The notes beneath the pieces were generated by a model. It made no database searches. It saw only the letters and a program-made list of their open reading frames with translations, and was not told where the DNA came from. Both the position numbers and the translations under genes were made by a program. From NCBI GenBank assembly GCA_905160935.1, contig CAJHZI010000748.1, forward strand, positions 1 to 64,000: DNA of 64,000 nucleotides, written 5' to 3'. This document shows positions 57,101-64,000 of this stretch, piece after piece (the first letter of the stretch is position 1; each line of letters begins with the position of its first letter). Source of the stretch: Enchytraeus crypticus. Lineage: Eukaryota; Annelida; Clitellata; Enchytraeida; Enchytraeidae.

Positions 57101-59668
57101 ATGTTGTTACATGGACTCTATTAGTGGAGCACAGACCTACATATACAGTGTTATTACATTGACACTATTAGAGAGGTACAGACCTACATATACAGTGTTA
57201 TTACAGGCGCACTGAACGACCAGGAATCTATGACTTGTGTTGAACCCATCTCTGTACTGATCCCAGAGACATTCTCCATGTCCCGAGCAGTCGCATAGGA
57301 AGATCTGGATGTCTATAGTGGGAGAAACTGCCTGAGTGGAGTCATGTGCCGTGAACCTAGTAGCAATCAATCAATTAATCAATCAGTCAGTAAATGCATC
57401 AATCAATTATTAAGTGGTATTTTAATTTTAACATCAATGTTAATCAATGCCAATAAAAAATTATGTTTTTGAGACTACCCGGACTGCACTTTATGAAAGG
57501 TTTAAATTGGTTAAAATATTGATTATTTATTAAATTGTTAATTAATTAAATTTTTTATTAATAGATCTATCGATTTATTGTTTATTTGATGATTAATTCC
57601 ACGTGAGCGCTGAGGGGATTAGACATAAGTTGGCTTAATCGAGGTTGAGATGGTTTAGTCAAATAGAGAGAAAGGCAGAGGAGGATGTAGTGAAGAGAGT
57701 TTGAAGGGATGAGCTGGATGTTAAGCTAGAGAGAGGTAGACCACGACTAACGTGGGATGCGGTGATTATGATCGATAGACATGAAAAATAGAGGATTGAC
57801 GGATGATATGGTAGGGGCCAGAGACGTGTAGAGAAGGTCTATTCTTATCTCGATCCTATCTTATCTTATCACGACGACGAGAATAAATTAATGATGACGA
57901 CTGATAAATTAATCAGCAGGACTCACGAGAGCAGGACTCTATCTATACTGGAGGGAGTCCACTTGAACGTCCATTTACCGTCAGATGTTTTACTCACTGA
58001 GGACGTGGTCGACGTGAAGTTAGTGACCAGCTCAAGGTTTGGAACCTCAGCCGTATTTGAATCCGTGGCCTCGAGATCCAGAGTGTATTCAGTGCCAACT
58101 ATCCACTCCACTCTCCACTCAGATACGTTCAGATGAATCATATTTCTCGCTGAAATCAATCAATCAGAGGATCATTTGATCGATCTTTGATGGATCAATC
58201 AATTAAATATCTATTGATCCATCAAGGTGACCATATGCTGAATTTCTGCATAAAAAGTTATAGCGCTAAGTTAAACGTCTGTTTACATACAACCTTTGAA
58301 AGAAACGATCCTATTGATCTTCTGACCCGTAACCAATATTAGTGACGTCACTAATGACGTCACTAATTTCATCACGATACGGACGTTAACATAGGTTTAT
58401 GCCTTTTTAATTTGTATAAAATTCATTAAATAGTTGAAAATGTCAATTGAAGTTAATATTCTATTATATTTCTTAATTATAATAGAATTATTATTCCTAA
58501 TTATAATTCTATACTAATATTAACATTAAATAGACGACACAATTAGAATGCATCGATATCTCACATAGCAATTCGTCGATTCTCTTGTACTCAATGTTGG
58601 CATCTCGTGTCGCACTGGCCGTGATATGATTTCCGCCCGTACGTATAAAGTCCAGGTAGCAACCATTATCCAGGATTCCATCCACGGTGCAGAGCTGCTT
58701 GGCGGCATCTATCAGTGTCTGAGGAGTGCTCGGTGGGACACCGAACACTGGGCGGAAGTTGGAACCACCGCAAGTGTAGTTGTCCTCCGAATATCCCGGA
58801 GCGTAATAGAACTTTGACTCGCCTGGTCTCAATCTCCCTGAATAGAATATTAACGTCATATATTTAACTTTAGATTTTGGTTTTACATAGTTATCATCAT
58901 CATCCTCCCTTGAATCCCAGTTTAACCAGGATCGGGATACAAAAAGACTTACTCAAATCCTCTCTGTCCTACACCACACCACAAGCCAGTCCCCTATTTG
59001 AGAGAAATCCCCTATCCCCTATTTCATTCATTTAAATTTTGTAGCAATTAGGTTTTAGGCAGTTAACAAATTTAAAATTAATATGACTTTAAAGTCTGCT
59101 TTTAAGCTGTCAGAAGCGTTCCAGTTGGTGTCGGATGGACTATCTACAACATATCCGGAAAATCTGTTAGACGACCATTCAAAGGGGTACAATGGAATTT
59201 GTCTCTGACAATTAGAAATATTGCTTTTTTTCATGCGCATTTAATATAAGTTTCCACAATAATTTAAAATAGAGATTTCTACGAAATAAATTAACAAGTG
59301 TTAACATCCGATGTAATTCTCTTCGTTTAGCAGACATGCAGTTTGTCACGTCTAAACAAGAAACGACTTCTGTACACGAACACATTAAAAATTCTATCTA
59401 TCTTTTCCATCTCTCTTTTCCATCTAGTGTCCATGAGCAGCGACCTGCGCCTAAACCTCCTTTTCTTTAATTCCCTTTACTTTGGACTGATTATCTGGAT
59501 TTTGGAATTTGCACAGTTTTTGGACCTTCTTTTTGCTCGCCGGCTTGATTTTGTCTCAATAGTGCTCGATGTTGTCATTGATGACTGTAGCACTCTAATT
59601 GTTAATATTATTCTTATAAACAAAGCCTTCTTGTATTCTGATTGTTAAATATAAACATGCAGAGACAG

Positions 59669-59758
<90 letters not shown>

Positions 59759-60250
59759 TGATTATACTTATTTAAGAAAAGAAAAAAGGTCACACAAAAT
59801 GCATACAATCAGGGAAAAAGAATGCAAAATACATATAAACATTGTAACAATCATACTATTGATCAATGCACAAAAAACTAGGCCAAAGAGAACGCGACAA
59901 GTTCTATCTAGCTGAACATCTATTATACGGAGTTAAGATTAACAGAGTCATATATGCACAAGAAAGAAATAAAGAGAACAATATATAGTGAAGCGATTGG
60001 TATTATTTACCAACAGAGTTAATATCAAAAATGAACGAAAAAACTTACAAGTTAATCCGAAATCATAAAGTTCTTCCTCTGAAGCATCAGTGGGCAGAGT
60101 GGTTCCACTTCTTGTTTTAAAATCGTCGTCAGGGTTCCCATTGTTGTTTCCATTCAGACCCTGAATGTCACCGAATGGATTGGGACTGGGCCATTGAATC
60201 ATATTCTGAAGCTGCCACCCACGACACGATATGACCATTCCAACTCCTGC

Positions 60251-60289
<39 letters not shown>

Positions 60290-62684
60290 TAATAAATAAT
60301 AACAAAGATTTAATGTCCGTTTCCTCATACAAGGATGATGTCAGGGACGTCAGTAAACAATAGTAAGTCACAATACTGACTTCATAGTTGCAATTAAATA
60401 ATAATAATATTAAATAATTCAGTAATTATTGATTAAATAATTCATAATATTTAAAGGGTTTCATAAAATTGAAGAATTAACTAATTCCAATAAAAGTGGA
60501 AATTTCGTGAAATATTAAAATAAATTGTAATAGTTAAAATATGATTTGATTTGCATTTTGTTTTTGGACTGAATGTTTTTCAATCAACTCTTGTGTTCAC
60601 AATGCCACCAAATATTTCTCGAGTATTATTATTAATCTCTTAAATGAATATCTAAATTAAATGAATATCTAAATTAAATGAATATCTAAAATTATGATAA
60701 ATAAGCTAAGCTGATACATTAAGTATTCCGTGTACAAACAATCAAGCAAAGTCACGACTTGAGCAGCATTTTGCACGTTTCACATGCATCAATAAGTCTC
60801 TCTTAGCTTGTAATACGTGTTTACTGGCATAGTGTTATATTCTGTCTTTTTTATATGCATAAAGCAACACTTGCAAAATAGGCGTAAATGTGGGTATATC
60901 ACATTTTGGATCTCCCTATTGATAACAAGCGATTTTCAGGAATTAGAAAAGGACAGTATTATAACCTCTAGGAAATCTAAGGACCAGAGAATCGTTCTGT
61001 TTGTACAGTGCGAGAGAATTGAATCGTTGTATATCTCCATCAGCTGCCGAGGCGAACCAAGCAGTCAGGTCTGTCCTTCCGTCCACCATTATCACGAGAC
61101 CTGAAACATGTAAAACAAAATAAAAAAGGTGGTAAAGCTAATGTTAACGTCAGTTTACTCACTCGATGTCAGTGACGGGCGAGCTCAGGATTTGAACACC
61201 GCACATACAGACCTGTTATTGAATATCTTACCGGCATCGCCACTGGATTCGTAACACAACAACAATCAGACTGAAATTATATAATTAAAAATGGTATCAA
61301 TCTCAAATGCTGTAGAGTTTGGTCATTTTGACGAAGAATAACAATATTTAATTCCAGAATGATGATGAGCGATGGATGATTAGTGACAATGTCTATTACG
61401 ATATTAATATTGTGCTTCTTAAACACACGCTTCTTCTATTTTCATTTAATACAACCTATGCCTAATTCTATAGGCCTAAGCAATTTTCTTAGAGCTTTAT
61501 TTAAGCACCGCTAATTTGCTTTTCTAGTTCTTGTTGCATTGTTGTTTGTGTAAGATTCATGTATGGGATAGTATGCCTGAAACAAAACAATAAATAACTA
61601 ATACCAAACAATTCAACTAATTAATAAATTATTTAATGGGATAAGGAATGAATTAATCAAATCAATCAAAGGATCTACTGACCATCTCTACCAGGGTTCA
61701 GCCCCACGTGGACGGTTGAGGCAGGCAGCAGCACGGCTCCCTCCTCAGGGTTCCCCGCCCCGCCTATCCACTGGGCTGCCACGGCGGTGAACACGGTGGC
61801 GGCGTCGACCGGGTTCTTGTTGGCGTCCCAGGCCCTCTCCGCCCTGCCCTGAATGGATATGTAGGAGTTATAGACCAGCCAGAACTCTCCACAGCCGTTG
61901 AATATGTATTCCTTCTTGTCAAAAGTCGTAAGGTAAGGGTCCCCGCGAAATATGGCTGAAAATAAAAGAGTTTTATAATATATACATGTAGTGAATGGTC
62001 TAAAATGCAGCTGCATGCGATAAAAACTCCAATTTACTGATATTATTTAGAAATGAACCAATTTGATATTATACTATATTTCGTGTTTAATACACGACGT
62101 ACTACTACACATAATATGGTAATTGATTTCTGATGATGATGTAATAATATTTATGATAATTGATACTTTAATGATACATTGTGATAAATAAAGTTTTTAT
62201 TCTGATTAATTTCTGCTAAACTTCGCAAATTCTACTTATTAACTTATTAGAAAACATCTTACACTTTATCTTTAATATTAAATGATGTGTCGCAATTATG
62301 TTGTTTTCATTCGCAGCGATTCGTTTATAAAAGAATAGATTTATTTAATACAGAGAAGAATGCTTAATGAAAATTTTATAAACTATAGAACGTACCAAAA
62401 TGAGCACGCCTCAAAGTGCTTGATATCGTTATAAACGAGACTTACCCCACCAGGGGAACACGTAGCCCCAGCAGGTTCTGAGGGGCCTAACTTGATAGTA
62501 GAGATGACAGAGGTTGGAGTAGAGACAACACCAGGTCCTAGGCTTCCAGTCTGTCTGTAGGAAGTTGTTGTAGAGGAGGTAGGGGTGGTAGAAATAGTAC
62601 GAGCCAGCCGCGAAACTAGGGAACGTTATCAGACTCTGACTTCCGTAGCGGTAGTAGCAGCATTCCTATGCGGTAGTCAAACAG

Positions 62685-62728
<44 letters not shown>

Positions 62729-62754
62729 GTAGTTAGTCTATCAATCAATCATTA

Positions 62755-62793
<39 letters not shown>

Positions 62794-63478
62794 CATCAAT
62801 CAATAAATTAATTAATCAATCAATCTTATCAATCAAGTAGTCAGTCAGTCAGTAAATCAATCAATCAATCAATCTATCATATAATTAAACATAAAATCTA
62901 AGTCTAGAAAAGCTTAAGTAAATGATGAAATGCTAAACTCTCCAGCTTGACCTTGTGTAACTCATCCTCACTTCTAACAATTCAATGAAAATTGAAGTTA
63001 AAACTGATTATATAATGCGTTTTTCAGCTTTCAGCTGTTATTTGGCCTCTATTGGCTGGAGCCAGTGGTAAGTCGGTAAGATACTCGACCGCGTATCGGA
63101 TAGTACGGGTTCAAATCCTGGGCTCGCCCGTCACTGACATCGCTTTCGCGTGAGGAAACTGACGTTAACCTTAGCTTTTTTGCTTTATATTAAAAGCGTT
63201 TAATGCAAAACGATTGCCTACCACGCCGTGATAGTTGTAGGCGAAGGACGAGTATGCACAGAAGGACCTCAGGTCAACGATCCAGCGGGGATCGAACCAG
63301 GCCTGCCAGAGGAAGCAGGGGCAGGGAGGTATGTAGTAGTACCATATGTACCAGTAGAGGGTCTGAGGCAGGTAGTTAACCTGCTGGTAGTACCAGTTGA
63401 TACACAGACAAGATGGGTTGAACAGGGCCAGCTCACAGGATGCAGATGAGATTCTATACATCCACTTTCCGTATGAGC
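42074..63478 (-). CDS. Mucin-like transmembrane protein (AMOP-VWD-EGF-TM), 3' 22 exons
   Basis: A large type I membrane protein of the MUC4/SUSD2-like class, as also found in coral skeletal 'mucin-like protein'. In protein order the exons are 63478-63222, 62665-62446, 61955-61683, 61100-60966, 60246-60049, 58837-58565, 58149-57927, 57356-57205, 56704-56516, 55673-55539, 55051-54920, 54296-54183, 53012-52884, 51927-51809, 49673-49544, 47729-47559, 46339-46223, 45653-45630, 44910-44875, 44255-44220, 43015-42980, 42435-42074, about 1153 aa. Every junction keeps phase, mostly phase 1, as expected for shuffled extracellular modules. Order: AMOP (1-158), VWD (159-361), Cys-containing post-VWD region, Ig/cadherin-like segment, EGF-type modules including three calcium-binding ones, Ser/Thr stalk, one TM helix and a Pro/Tyr-rich tail. 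It begins mid-protein: a NIDO domain and signal peptide are expected beyond 64000. Role in adhesion or matrix is inference from domains. Confidence 0.88.
42655..42895 (+). repeat. 'gcctcttacgtac' family copy, (CT)n and (CAGTA)n
   Basis: 'GTCGTCTCTTACATACACG' and 'CAGTGGTCCAACCCCACCC' at 42660-42755, then (CT)n and CAGTA repeats ending with 'CATTGCCTACTAG'. Confidence 0.7.
42980..43015 (-). CDS. Mucin-like gene: 36-nt Ser/Thr stalk exon, third
   Basis: Encodes [12 protein letters not shown]; acceptor tattttag, donor AGCG|gtgtgt. Same length and phase as the other two but a different sequence. Confidence 0.7.
43170..43275. repeat. (GA)n microsatellite
   Basis: GA-rich tract in the mucin-like gene's 3' introns. 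A second one lies at 44140-44170. Confidence 0.9.
43650..43955. mobile_element. Retroposon pieces: family a (43650-43710) and SINE family 1 (43898-43952)
   Basis: 'AATAATAAAGGTTTAACGTC' and 'GATGATGTCAGGGACGG', then 'TGTTAACGTCAGTTTCCTCA' and 'CTCGAAAGCG'; both inverted and truncated. Confidence 0.65.
44220..44255 (-). CDS. Mucin-like gene: 36-nt Ser/Thr stalk exon, copy 2
   Basis: Encodes [12 protein letters not shown]; same acceptor and donor as copy 1. Phase 1-1, so it can be skipped or repeated without frame change. Confidence 0.8.
44375..44460. repeat. (TA)n microsatellite
   Basis: TA tract of about 50 bp with ATGTATATA flanks. Confidence 0.95.
44875..44910 (-). CDS. Mucin-like gene: 36-nt Ser/Thr stalk exon, copy 1
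   Basis: Encodes [12 protein letters not shown]; acceptor atttgcag, donor CAG|gtaagt. Tandem duplicate of 44220-44255 including flanking intron. Confidence 0.8.
45228..45266 (+). repeat. Short interstitial TTAGGG-like repeat
   Basis: About five degenerate units around 'ATAGGGTTAGGGTTAGGGAT'. Animal telomere motif, but too short to mean a telomere. Confidence 0.6.
45630..45653 (-). CDS. Mucin-like gene: 24-nt stalk microexon
   Basis: Encodes EESTTEPT in phase 1-1. The acceptor ttgttag is chosen over an upstream tttcaaag because only it keeps phase. No homology support beyond composition. Confidence 0.55.
46223..46339 (-). CDS. Mucin-like gene: EGF-like
   Basis: [34 protein letters not shown]. 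Last EGF before the stalk; donor AAAG|gtatga. Confidence 0.92.
46340..46620. repeat. (AATC)n with palindromic ATCGATCGAT
   Basis: Degenerate AATC array with repeated 'AATCGATCGATTGATCAATC'. 46511-46538 and 46541-46568 form a perfect 28-bp inverted repeat with a 2-base loop. Confidence 0.92.
47085..47440. repeat. 34-bp tandem array
   Basis: About ten nearly identical units of 'AGATAATTACTAGTCATATC' + 'TAATAATAATAGAA' in the mucin-like gene's intron. Confidence 0.97.
47559..47729 (-). CDS. Mucin-like gene: EGF-like
   Basis: [32 protein letters not shown] and [13 protein letters not shown]: a canonical EGF end. Donor GAGA|gtacgt. Confidence 0.9.
47740..47960. repeat. (AATC)n microsatellite
   Basis: Starts 11 bp upstream (minus strand) of the acceptor of exon 47559-47729. 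Confidence 0.93.
48055..48178 (-). mobile_element. tRNA-derived SINE, family 1
   Basis: Minus-strand copy, near full length; head sequence GCCACTGGCTCCAGCC at 48161-48176. Confidence 0.85.
48475..49095. repeat. 19-bp tandem array
   Basis: About 32 units of 'CTAGATAATAGCAGGACCC'; blocks of about 10 units are themselves repeated (48640-48790 and 48830-48920). Confidence 0.96.
49325..49535 (-). mobile_element. tRNA-derived SINE, family 2, with duplicated head
   Basis: Inverted copy: GATTTTACTCTCAGATCAGC, GGCTGGGAATCGAACCC, 'CTAGCCACTGAACTATTGAG'; its tRNA-like head occurs twice in succession (to 49448 and 49530). Confidence 0.85.
49544..49673 (-). CDS. Mucin-like gene: EGF-like
   Basis: [37 protein letters not shown]; acceptor tttctccag, donor GTGT|gtaagt. 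Confidence 0.83.
50439..51722 (+). pseudogene. Non-LTR retrotransposon reverse transcriptase, truncated
   Basis: The frame opens with '[19 protein letters not shown]', then QGSAIGPP, the catalytic 'YADDTYLIV' (about 50710), '[13 protein letters not shown]', '[17 protein letters not shown]' and a C-terminal 'RRAKKANFC' region, ending at 51377. This covers palm, thumb and C-terminus of a jockey/CR1-like RT. One in-frame stop (after PSPVTK, about 50537) and a missing 5' part (endonuclease, fingers) make it defective. 51378-51722 is its 3' UTR, also present at 12535-12612. It lies sense-antisense to the host gene. Confidence 0.88.
51809..51927 (-). CDS. Mucin-like gene: laminin/MEGF-like Cys-rich exon
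   Basis: [19 protein letters not shown] and [17 protein letters not shown]; densely spaced cysteines as in laminin-type EGF. Ends in phase 0. Confidence 0.85.
51985..52265 (-). pseudogene. LINE C-terminal fragment with (CT)n
   Basis: Minus-strand frame: '[16 protein letters not shown]', '[15 protein letters not shown]', 'DREEWRRYI', the C-terminus of a non-LTR RT; then the 'TGGATCTGCCAGTCAGTAGG' tail and a (CT)n tract on + at 51987-52022. Confidence 0.8.
52470..52605 (+). mobile_element. tRNA-derived SINE, family 1
   Basis: Full-length forward copy (GGCTGGAGCCAGTGGCGATG ... GAGGAAACTGACGTTAATA). Confidence 0.88.
52884..53012 (-). CDS. Mucin-like gene: calcium-binding EGF
   Basis: [38 protein letters not shown]. 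Phase 1 at both ends. Confidence 0.94.
53055..53165 (-). mobile_element. LINE 3' tail with (ATC)n
   Basis: (CATCAT)n, 'CTTATAATCCGGTTTAACTA' and GGGTCGG; inverse of the 30205 family. Confidence 0.6.
53370..53610. repeat. Family e piece and 20-bp array
   Basis: 53370-53485: inverted family e. 53485-53600: about six units of AATCAGAACATTGTTATTGC. Confidence 0.75.
53770..54172 (+). pseudogene. LINE 3' end (family e) with (TTA)n tail
   Basis: Begins with a frame reading '[14 protein letters not shown]' and '[14 protein letters not shown]', the classic end of CR1/L2-like ORF2, then the family e 3' sequence (GGCTCGCCGGCTATATTTTG, GCTCGATGTTGTCATTAATG) and (TTA)n to 54172. The tail stops at the donor of the exon at 54183. 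Confidence 0.8.
54183..54296 (-). CDS. Mucin-like gene: EGF-like
   Basis: [21 protein letters not shown] and [14 protein letters not shown]. Acceptor gtgcacag is the real end of an array of decoy acceptors; donor AATG|gtaatg touches a (TTA)n tract. Confidence 0.9.
54297..54665 (-). repeat. 36/37-bp tandem array of 3' splice sites
   Basis: On the minus strand each unit reads TTTATGTGTACAG + CTGGCAGTGCACTG + TTTTTATTG. Decoy junctions lie near 54340, 54373, 54414, 54450, 54486, 54522, 54558, 54595 and 54632; the real acceptor is 54297. Confidence 0.95.
54920..55051 (-). CDS. Mucin-like gene: calcium-binding EGF
   Basis: [37 protein letters not shown]. Phase 1 at both ends; donor CCGC|gtatgt. 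Confidence 0.92.
55060..55515. repeat. (AATC)n with about 120-bp internal repeats
   Basis: Block 'CAGCTGATTAATCAATCATTC' + 'TATCAATCTAGCGATC' repeats three times between 55230 and 55460. Confidence 0.85.
55539..55673 (-). CDS. Mucin-like gene: calcium-binding EGF
   Basis: [38 protein letters not shown]: six cysteines, DxDEC start and aromatic GGF. Phase 1 at both ends. Confidence 0.92.
55674..55815 (-). repeat. 27-bp tandem array at a splice acceptor
   Basis: About five units; on minus AAACATGTGAAATGT(AACC/CTAC/CAAC)AG + AGATAT. The real exon 55539-55673 begins at the last AG. Confidence 0.9.
55832..55871. repeat. 20-bp-arm palindrome
   Basis: 55832-55851 and 55852-55871 are reverse complements with one mismatch (centre AACAGATATCTGTT). 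A related half ('GGTATCTGATCAGATATCTG') follows at 55902. Confidence 0.85.
56516..56704 (-). CDS. Mucin-like gene: EGF-like / Cys-rich exon
   Basis: [21 protein letters not shown], an insert [17 protein letters not shown], then [19 protein letters not shown]-rich. Donor GGAG|gttcgt, phase 1. Confidence 0.85.
56790..57065. repeat. 18-bp tandem array
   Basis: About 15 units of AGTCGAATAGCTACATCT/CACT. Confidence 0.95.
57064..57204 (-). repeat. 47-bp array copying a 5' splice site
   Basis: Three units; on minus each starts GTAATAACACTGTATATGTA. The first unit is the real donor of exon 57205-57356; copies lie at 57157 and 57110. Confidence 0.88.
57205..57356 (-). CDS. Mucin-like gene: Cys-rich 'CDCSGHGEC' exon
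   Basis: [12 protein letters not shown], then [17 protein letters not shown] and RFLVVQCA. This is an EGF-like half. The donor CCT|gtaata begins a 47-bp array. Confidence 0.8.
57640..57870 (+). pseudogene. Decayed LINE 3' end
   Basis: Frame remnants '[18 protein letters not shown]' and '[14 protein letters not shown]' with stops, then the 'GATATGGTAGGGGCCAGAG' tail. Confidence 0.75.
57927..58149 (-). CDS. Mucin-like gene: Ig/cadherin-like beta segment
   Basis: Encodes [33 protein letters not shown]; beta-strand-rich, Thr/Ser-rich, several N-x-S/T sites. Fold is inferred from position and pattern. Donor CTC|gtgagt, phase 2. Confidence 0.8.
58343..58362. promoter_or_regulatory. Two CRE palindromes
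   Basis: TGACGTCA at 58343-58350 and 58355-58362, in an AGTGACGTCACTAATGACGT context inside an intron. Motif only; no evidence of function. Confidence 0.3.
58565..58837 (-). CDS. Mucin-like gene: post-VWD region
   Basis: Joins the VWD exon as T+GG (Trp), giving [16 protein letters not shown], as in the family. Then [17 protein letters not shown], '[16 protein letters not shown]' and a helical end. Donor CTAT|gtgaga. Confidence 0.88.
58885..59010 (-). mobile_element. LINE 3' tail
   Basis: 'CATCATCCTCCCTTGAATCC' and 'CCAGTTTAACCAGGATCGGG', inverse of the 30205 family. Confidence 0.65.
59405..59765 (+). mobile_element. LINE 3' end (family e), then (GA)n/(GT)n
   Basis: 'CCATCTAGTGTCCATGAGC', 'TTTGGACTGATTATCTGG' and 'CTCGCCGGCTTGATTTTG' to about 59610; compound GA-GT-GA microsatellite at 59668-59758. 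Confidence 0.75.
60049..60246 (-). CDS. Mucin-like gene: VWD domain, part 3
   Basis: Contains '[17 protein letters not shown]' and '[16 protein letters not shown]', matching the GLxGxxNGxPxDDF..LP..SSEEEI..FG end of VWD in MUC4/SUSD2. Acceptor tggcag, donor ACTT|gtaagt. Confidence 0.93.
60255..60360 (-). mobile_element. Retroposon 3' end, family a
   Basis: (AAT)n, then 'AAAGATTTAATGTCCGTTTC' and 'AGGATGATGTCAGGGACGTC'; starts 9 bp from the acceptor of exon 60049-60246. Confidence 0.65.
60361..60950. other. Mucin-like gene intron, mostly unrecognised
   Basis: AT-rich; a small 19-bp triplicate 'AAATGAATATCTAAATT' at 60640-60690. Nothing else is seen. Confidence 0.5.
60966..61100 (-). CDS. Mucin-like gene: VWD domain, part 2
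   Basis: Encodes [15 protein letters not shown] and [10 protein letters not shown]. Acceptor gtttcag, donor GAG|gttata (weak); both phases 1. Confidence 0.8.
61128..61255 (-). mobile_element. tRNA-derived SINE, family 1
   Basis: Inverted copy; GATTTGAACACC in place of the B box. Confidence 0.82.
61683..61955 (-). CDS. Mucin-like gene: VWD domain, part 1
   Basis: Contains '[17 protein letters not shown]', the hallmark GDP.. start of a VWD domain, and GEFWLVYNS. Acceptor ttttcag, donor GATG|gtcagt. GC-richer than its surroundings. Confidence 0.93.
61956..62445. other. Mucin-like gene intron, nothing recognised
   Basis: AT-rich, no repeat or RNA gene seen. 61256-61682 is similar. Confidence 0.5.
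62446..62665 (-). CDS. Mucin-like gene: AMOP domain, part 2
   Basis: Starts ECCYYRYG, contains '[17 protein letters not shown]' and ends in WGYVFPWW, the typical Cys-rich end of AMOP before VWD. Acceptor catag, donor GG|gtaagt. Confidence 0.9.
62680..62885. repeat. (AATC)n microsatellite
   Basis: Long AATC tract a few bases upstream (minus strand) of the AMOP exon acceptor. Confidence 0.94.
63053..63182 (+). mobile_element. tRNA-derived SINE, family 1
   Basis: Full-length forward copy ending CTGACGTTAACCTTAGC, 40 bp from the donor of the first AMOP exon. Confidence 0.87.
63222..63478 (-). CDS. Mucin-like gene: AMOP domain, part 1
   Basis: Encodes [18 protein letters not shown], '[16 protein letters not shown]' and an aromatic-rich segment ending NYHGV. 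CPC..QA..DP is the AMOP core. Enters in phase 1, so an upstream exon exists outside the window. Donor GTG|gtaggc. Confidence 0.85.
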
Positions 63479-63574
63479 CTTGTGAGCAAAAACGAGATTG
63501 ATTGATTCAATTTGATTTGTTTACTAGCTTGTTTTATTTGCATTAGGCATGAGTAACAAAAAAAACAACTTGAG

Positions 63575-64000
63575 TCATCATCATCATCATCTGCCCTTGA
63601 ATGCCAGTCTAACTGGGGTCGGGATGCGAATAGACTGTCTTAAATCCTCTCTGTCCTCCATCGTATCATCCATCAGTCAATCCCCTATTTGAGAATTTTC
63701 AATTCATTTAAATTTGTATAGGAATTTCTGGAGCCTAGGCGCTCACTAACCAAATGCCCATTCTGACGTTGGCGTGGATCTCAGTGCTTAGTGCGAGTAA
63801 ACAATAGCAAAATAGTGCCCAAATACTGAGAGAAATGTTTTTATAAAATTGTATCATAAATCAGCACACAAACAAAAGAAAGTAGGTCAATCAAGATACA
63901 AATAAACGGTCATCAGTAAGAGCGAAATACACTCTATCTAGATATTACTTTGGACTGAATTTCTGGATTTTGGAATTTTGCACCGTTTTTGGACCTTCTT
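63575..64000. mobile_element. LINE tail (-), 7085-family piece and family e (+)
   Basis: 63578-63690: inverted (ATC)n LINE tail. 63720-63800: 'GGAGCCTAGGCGCTCACTAA', inverse of 33040-33075. 63945-64000: 'TTTGGACTGAATTTCTGGA', start of a family e copy cut by the window edge. No exon seen. Confidence 0.65.

Noticed and set aside
59055-59240. Candidate minus-strand exon ([10 protein letters not shown]...) between VWD and post-VWD exons
   Set aside because: Joining it to the exon ending at 60049 makes a TAG or breaks frame, while direct joining 60049 to 58837 gives the Trp expected by the family.

Overview
This is nuclear DNA from an animal. It is AT-rich, intron-rich and heavily repetitive, with GT-AG introns, conserved metazoan gene families, tRNA-derived SINEs, several fragments of non-LTR retrotransposons (LINEs) and many mini- and microsatellites. 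I cannot fix the species. The gene content fits a marine invertebrate (sponge, cnidarian or lophotrochozoan-like), and no prokaryotic or viral genes are seen.

Three multi-exon genes can be rebuilt from splice sites, and the reading phase agrees at every junction. (1) WTAP, the regulatory subunit of the m6A RNA-methyltransferase complex, lies on + at 7479-17060 in 8 exons and about 626 aa. Its last exon carries an unusual long arginine/serine-repeat tail. (2) An endophilin-B (SH3GLB) gene lies on + at 21226-33700 in 9 exons plus a candidate 21-nt microexon, about 351-358 aa, with an N-BAR domain and a C-terminal SH3 domain. (3) The 3' 22 exons of a large mucin-like transmembrane gene lie on - from 63478 down to 42074 (about 1153 aa visible). 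They encode an AMOP domain, a VWD domain, an Ig/cadherin-like segment, about eight EGF-type modules, a Ser/Thr-rich stalk made of very small phase-1 exons, one membrane helix and a Pro/Tyr-rich cytoplasmic tail. Its 5' end is beyond the right edge. WTAP and endophilin-B are head-to-tail; the mucin-like gene converges on endophilin-B. They share no pathway: RNA modification, membrane curvature and autophagy, and cell-surface matrix.

Layout: 1-7478 is intergenic, with microsatellites, LINE remnants and SINEs. WTAP follows, its introns holding a 54/50-bp array and a 2-kb 19-bp minisatellite. 17061-21225 is intergenic and holds a foldback element and SINEs. Endophilin-B follows, with large arrays in its introns. 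33701-42073 is intergenic, made of arrays, retroposon pieces and otherwise unrecognised DNA. The mucin-like gene runs from 42074 to 63478, and 63479-64000 holds LINE tails.

The most unusual theme is that several tandem arrays lie exactly on splice junctions. In at least five introns of the three genes the repeat unit contains a copy of the 3' splice site plus the first bases of the exon, so that rows of decoy acceptors lie upstream of the real one. One further array copies a 5' splice site.
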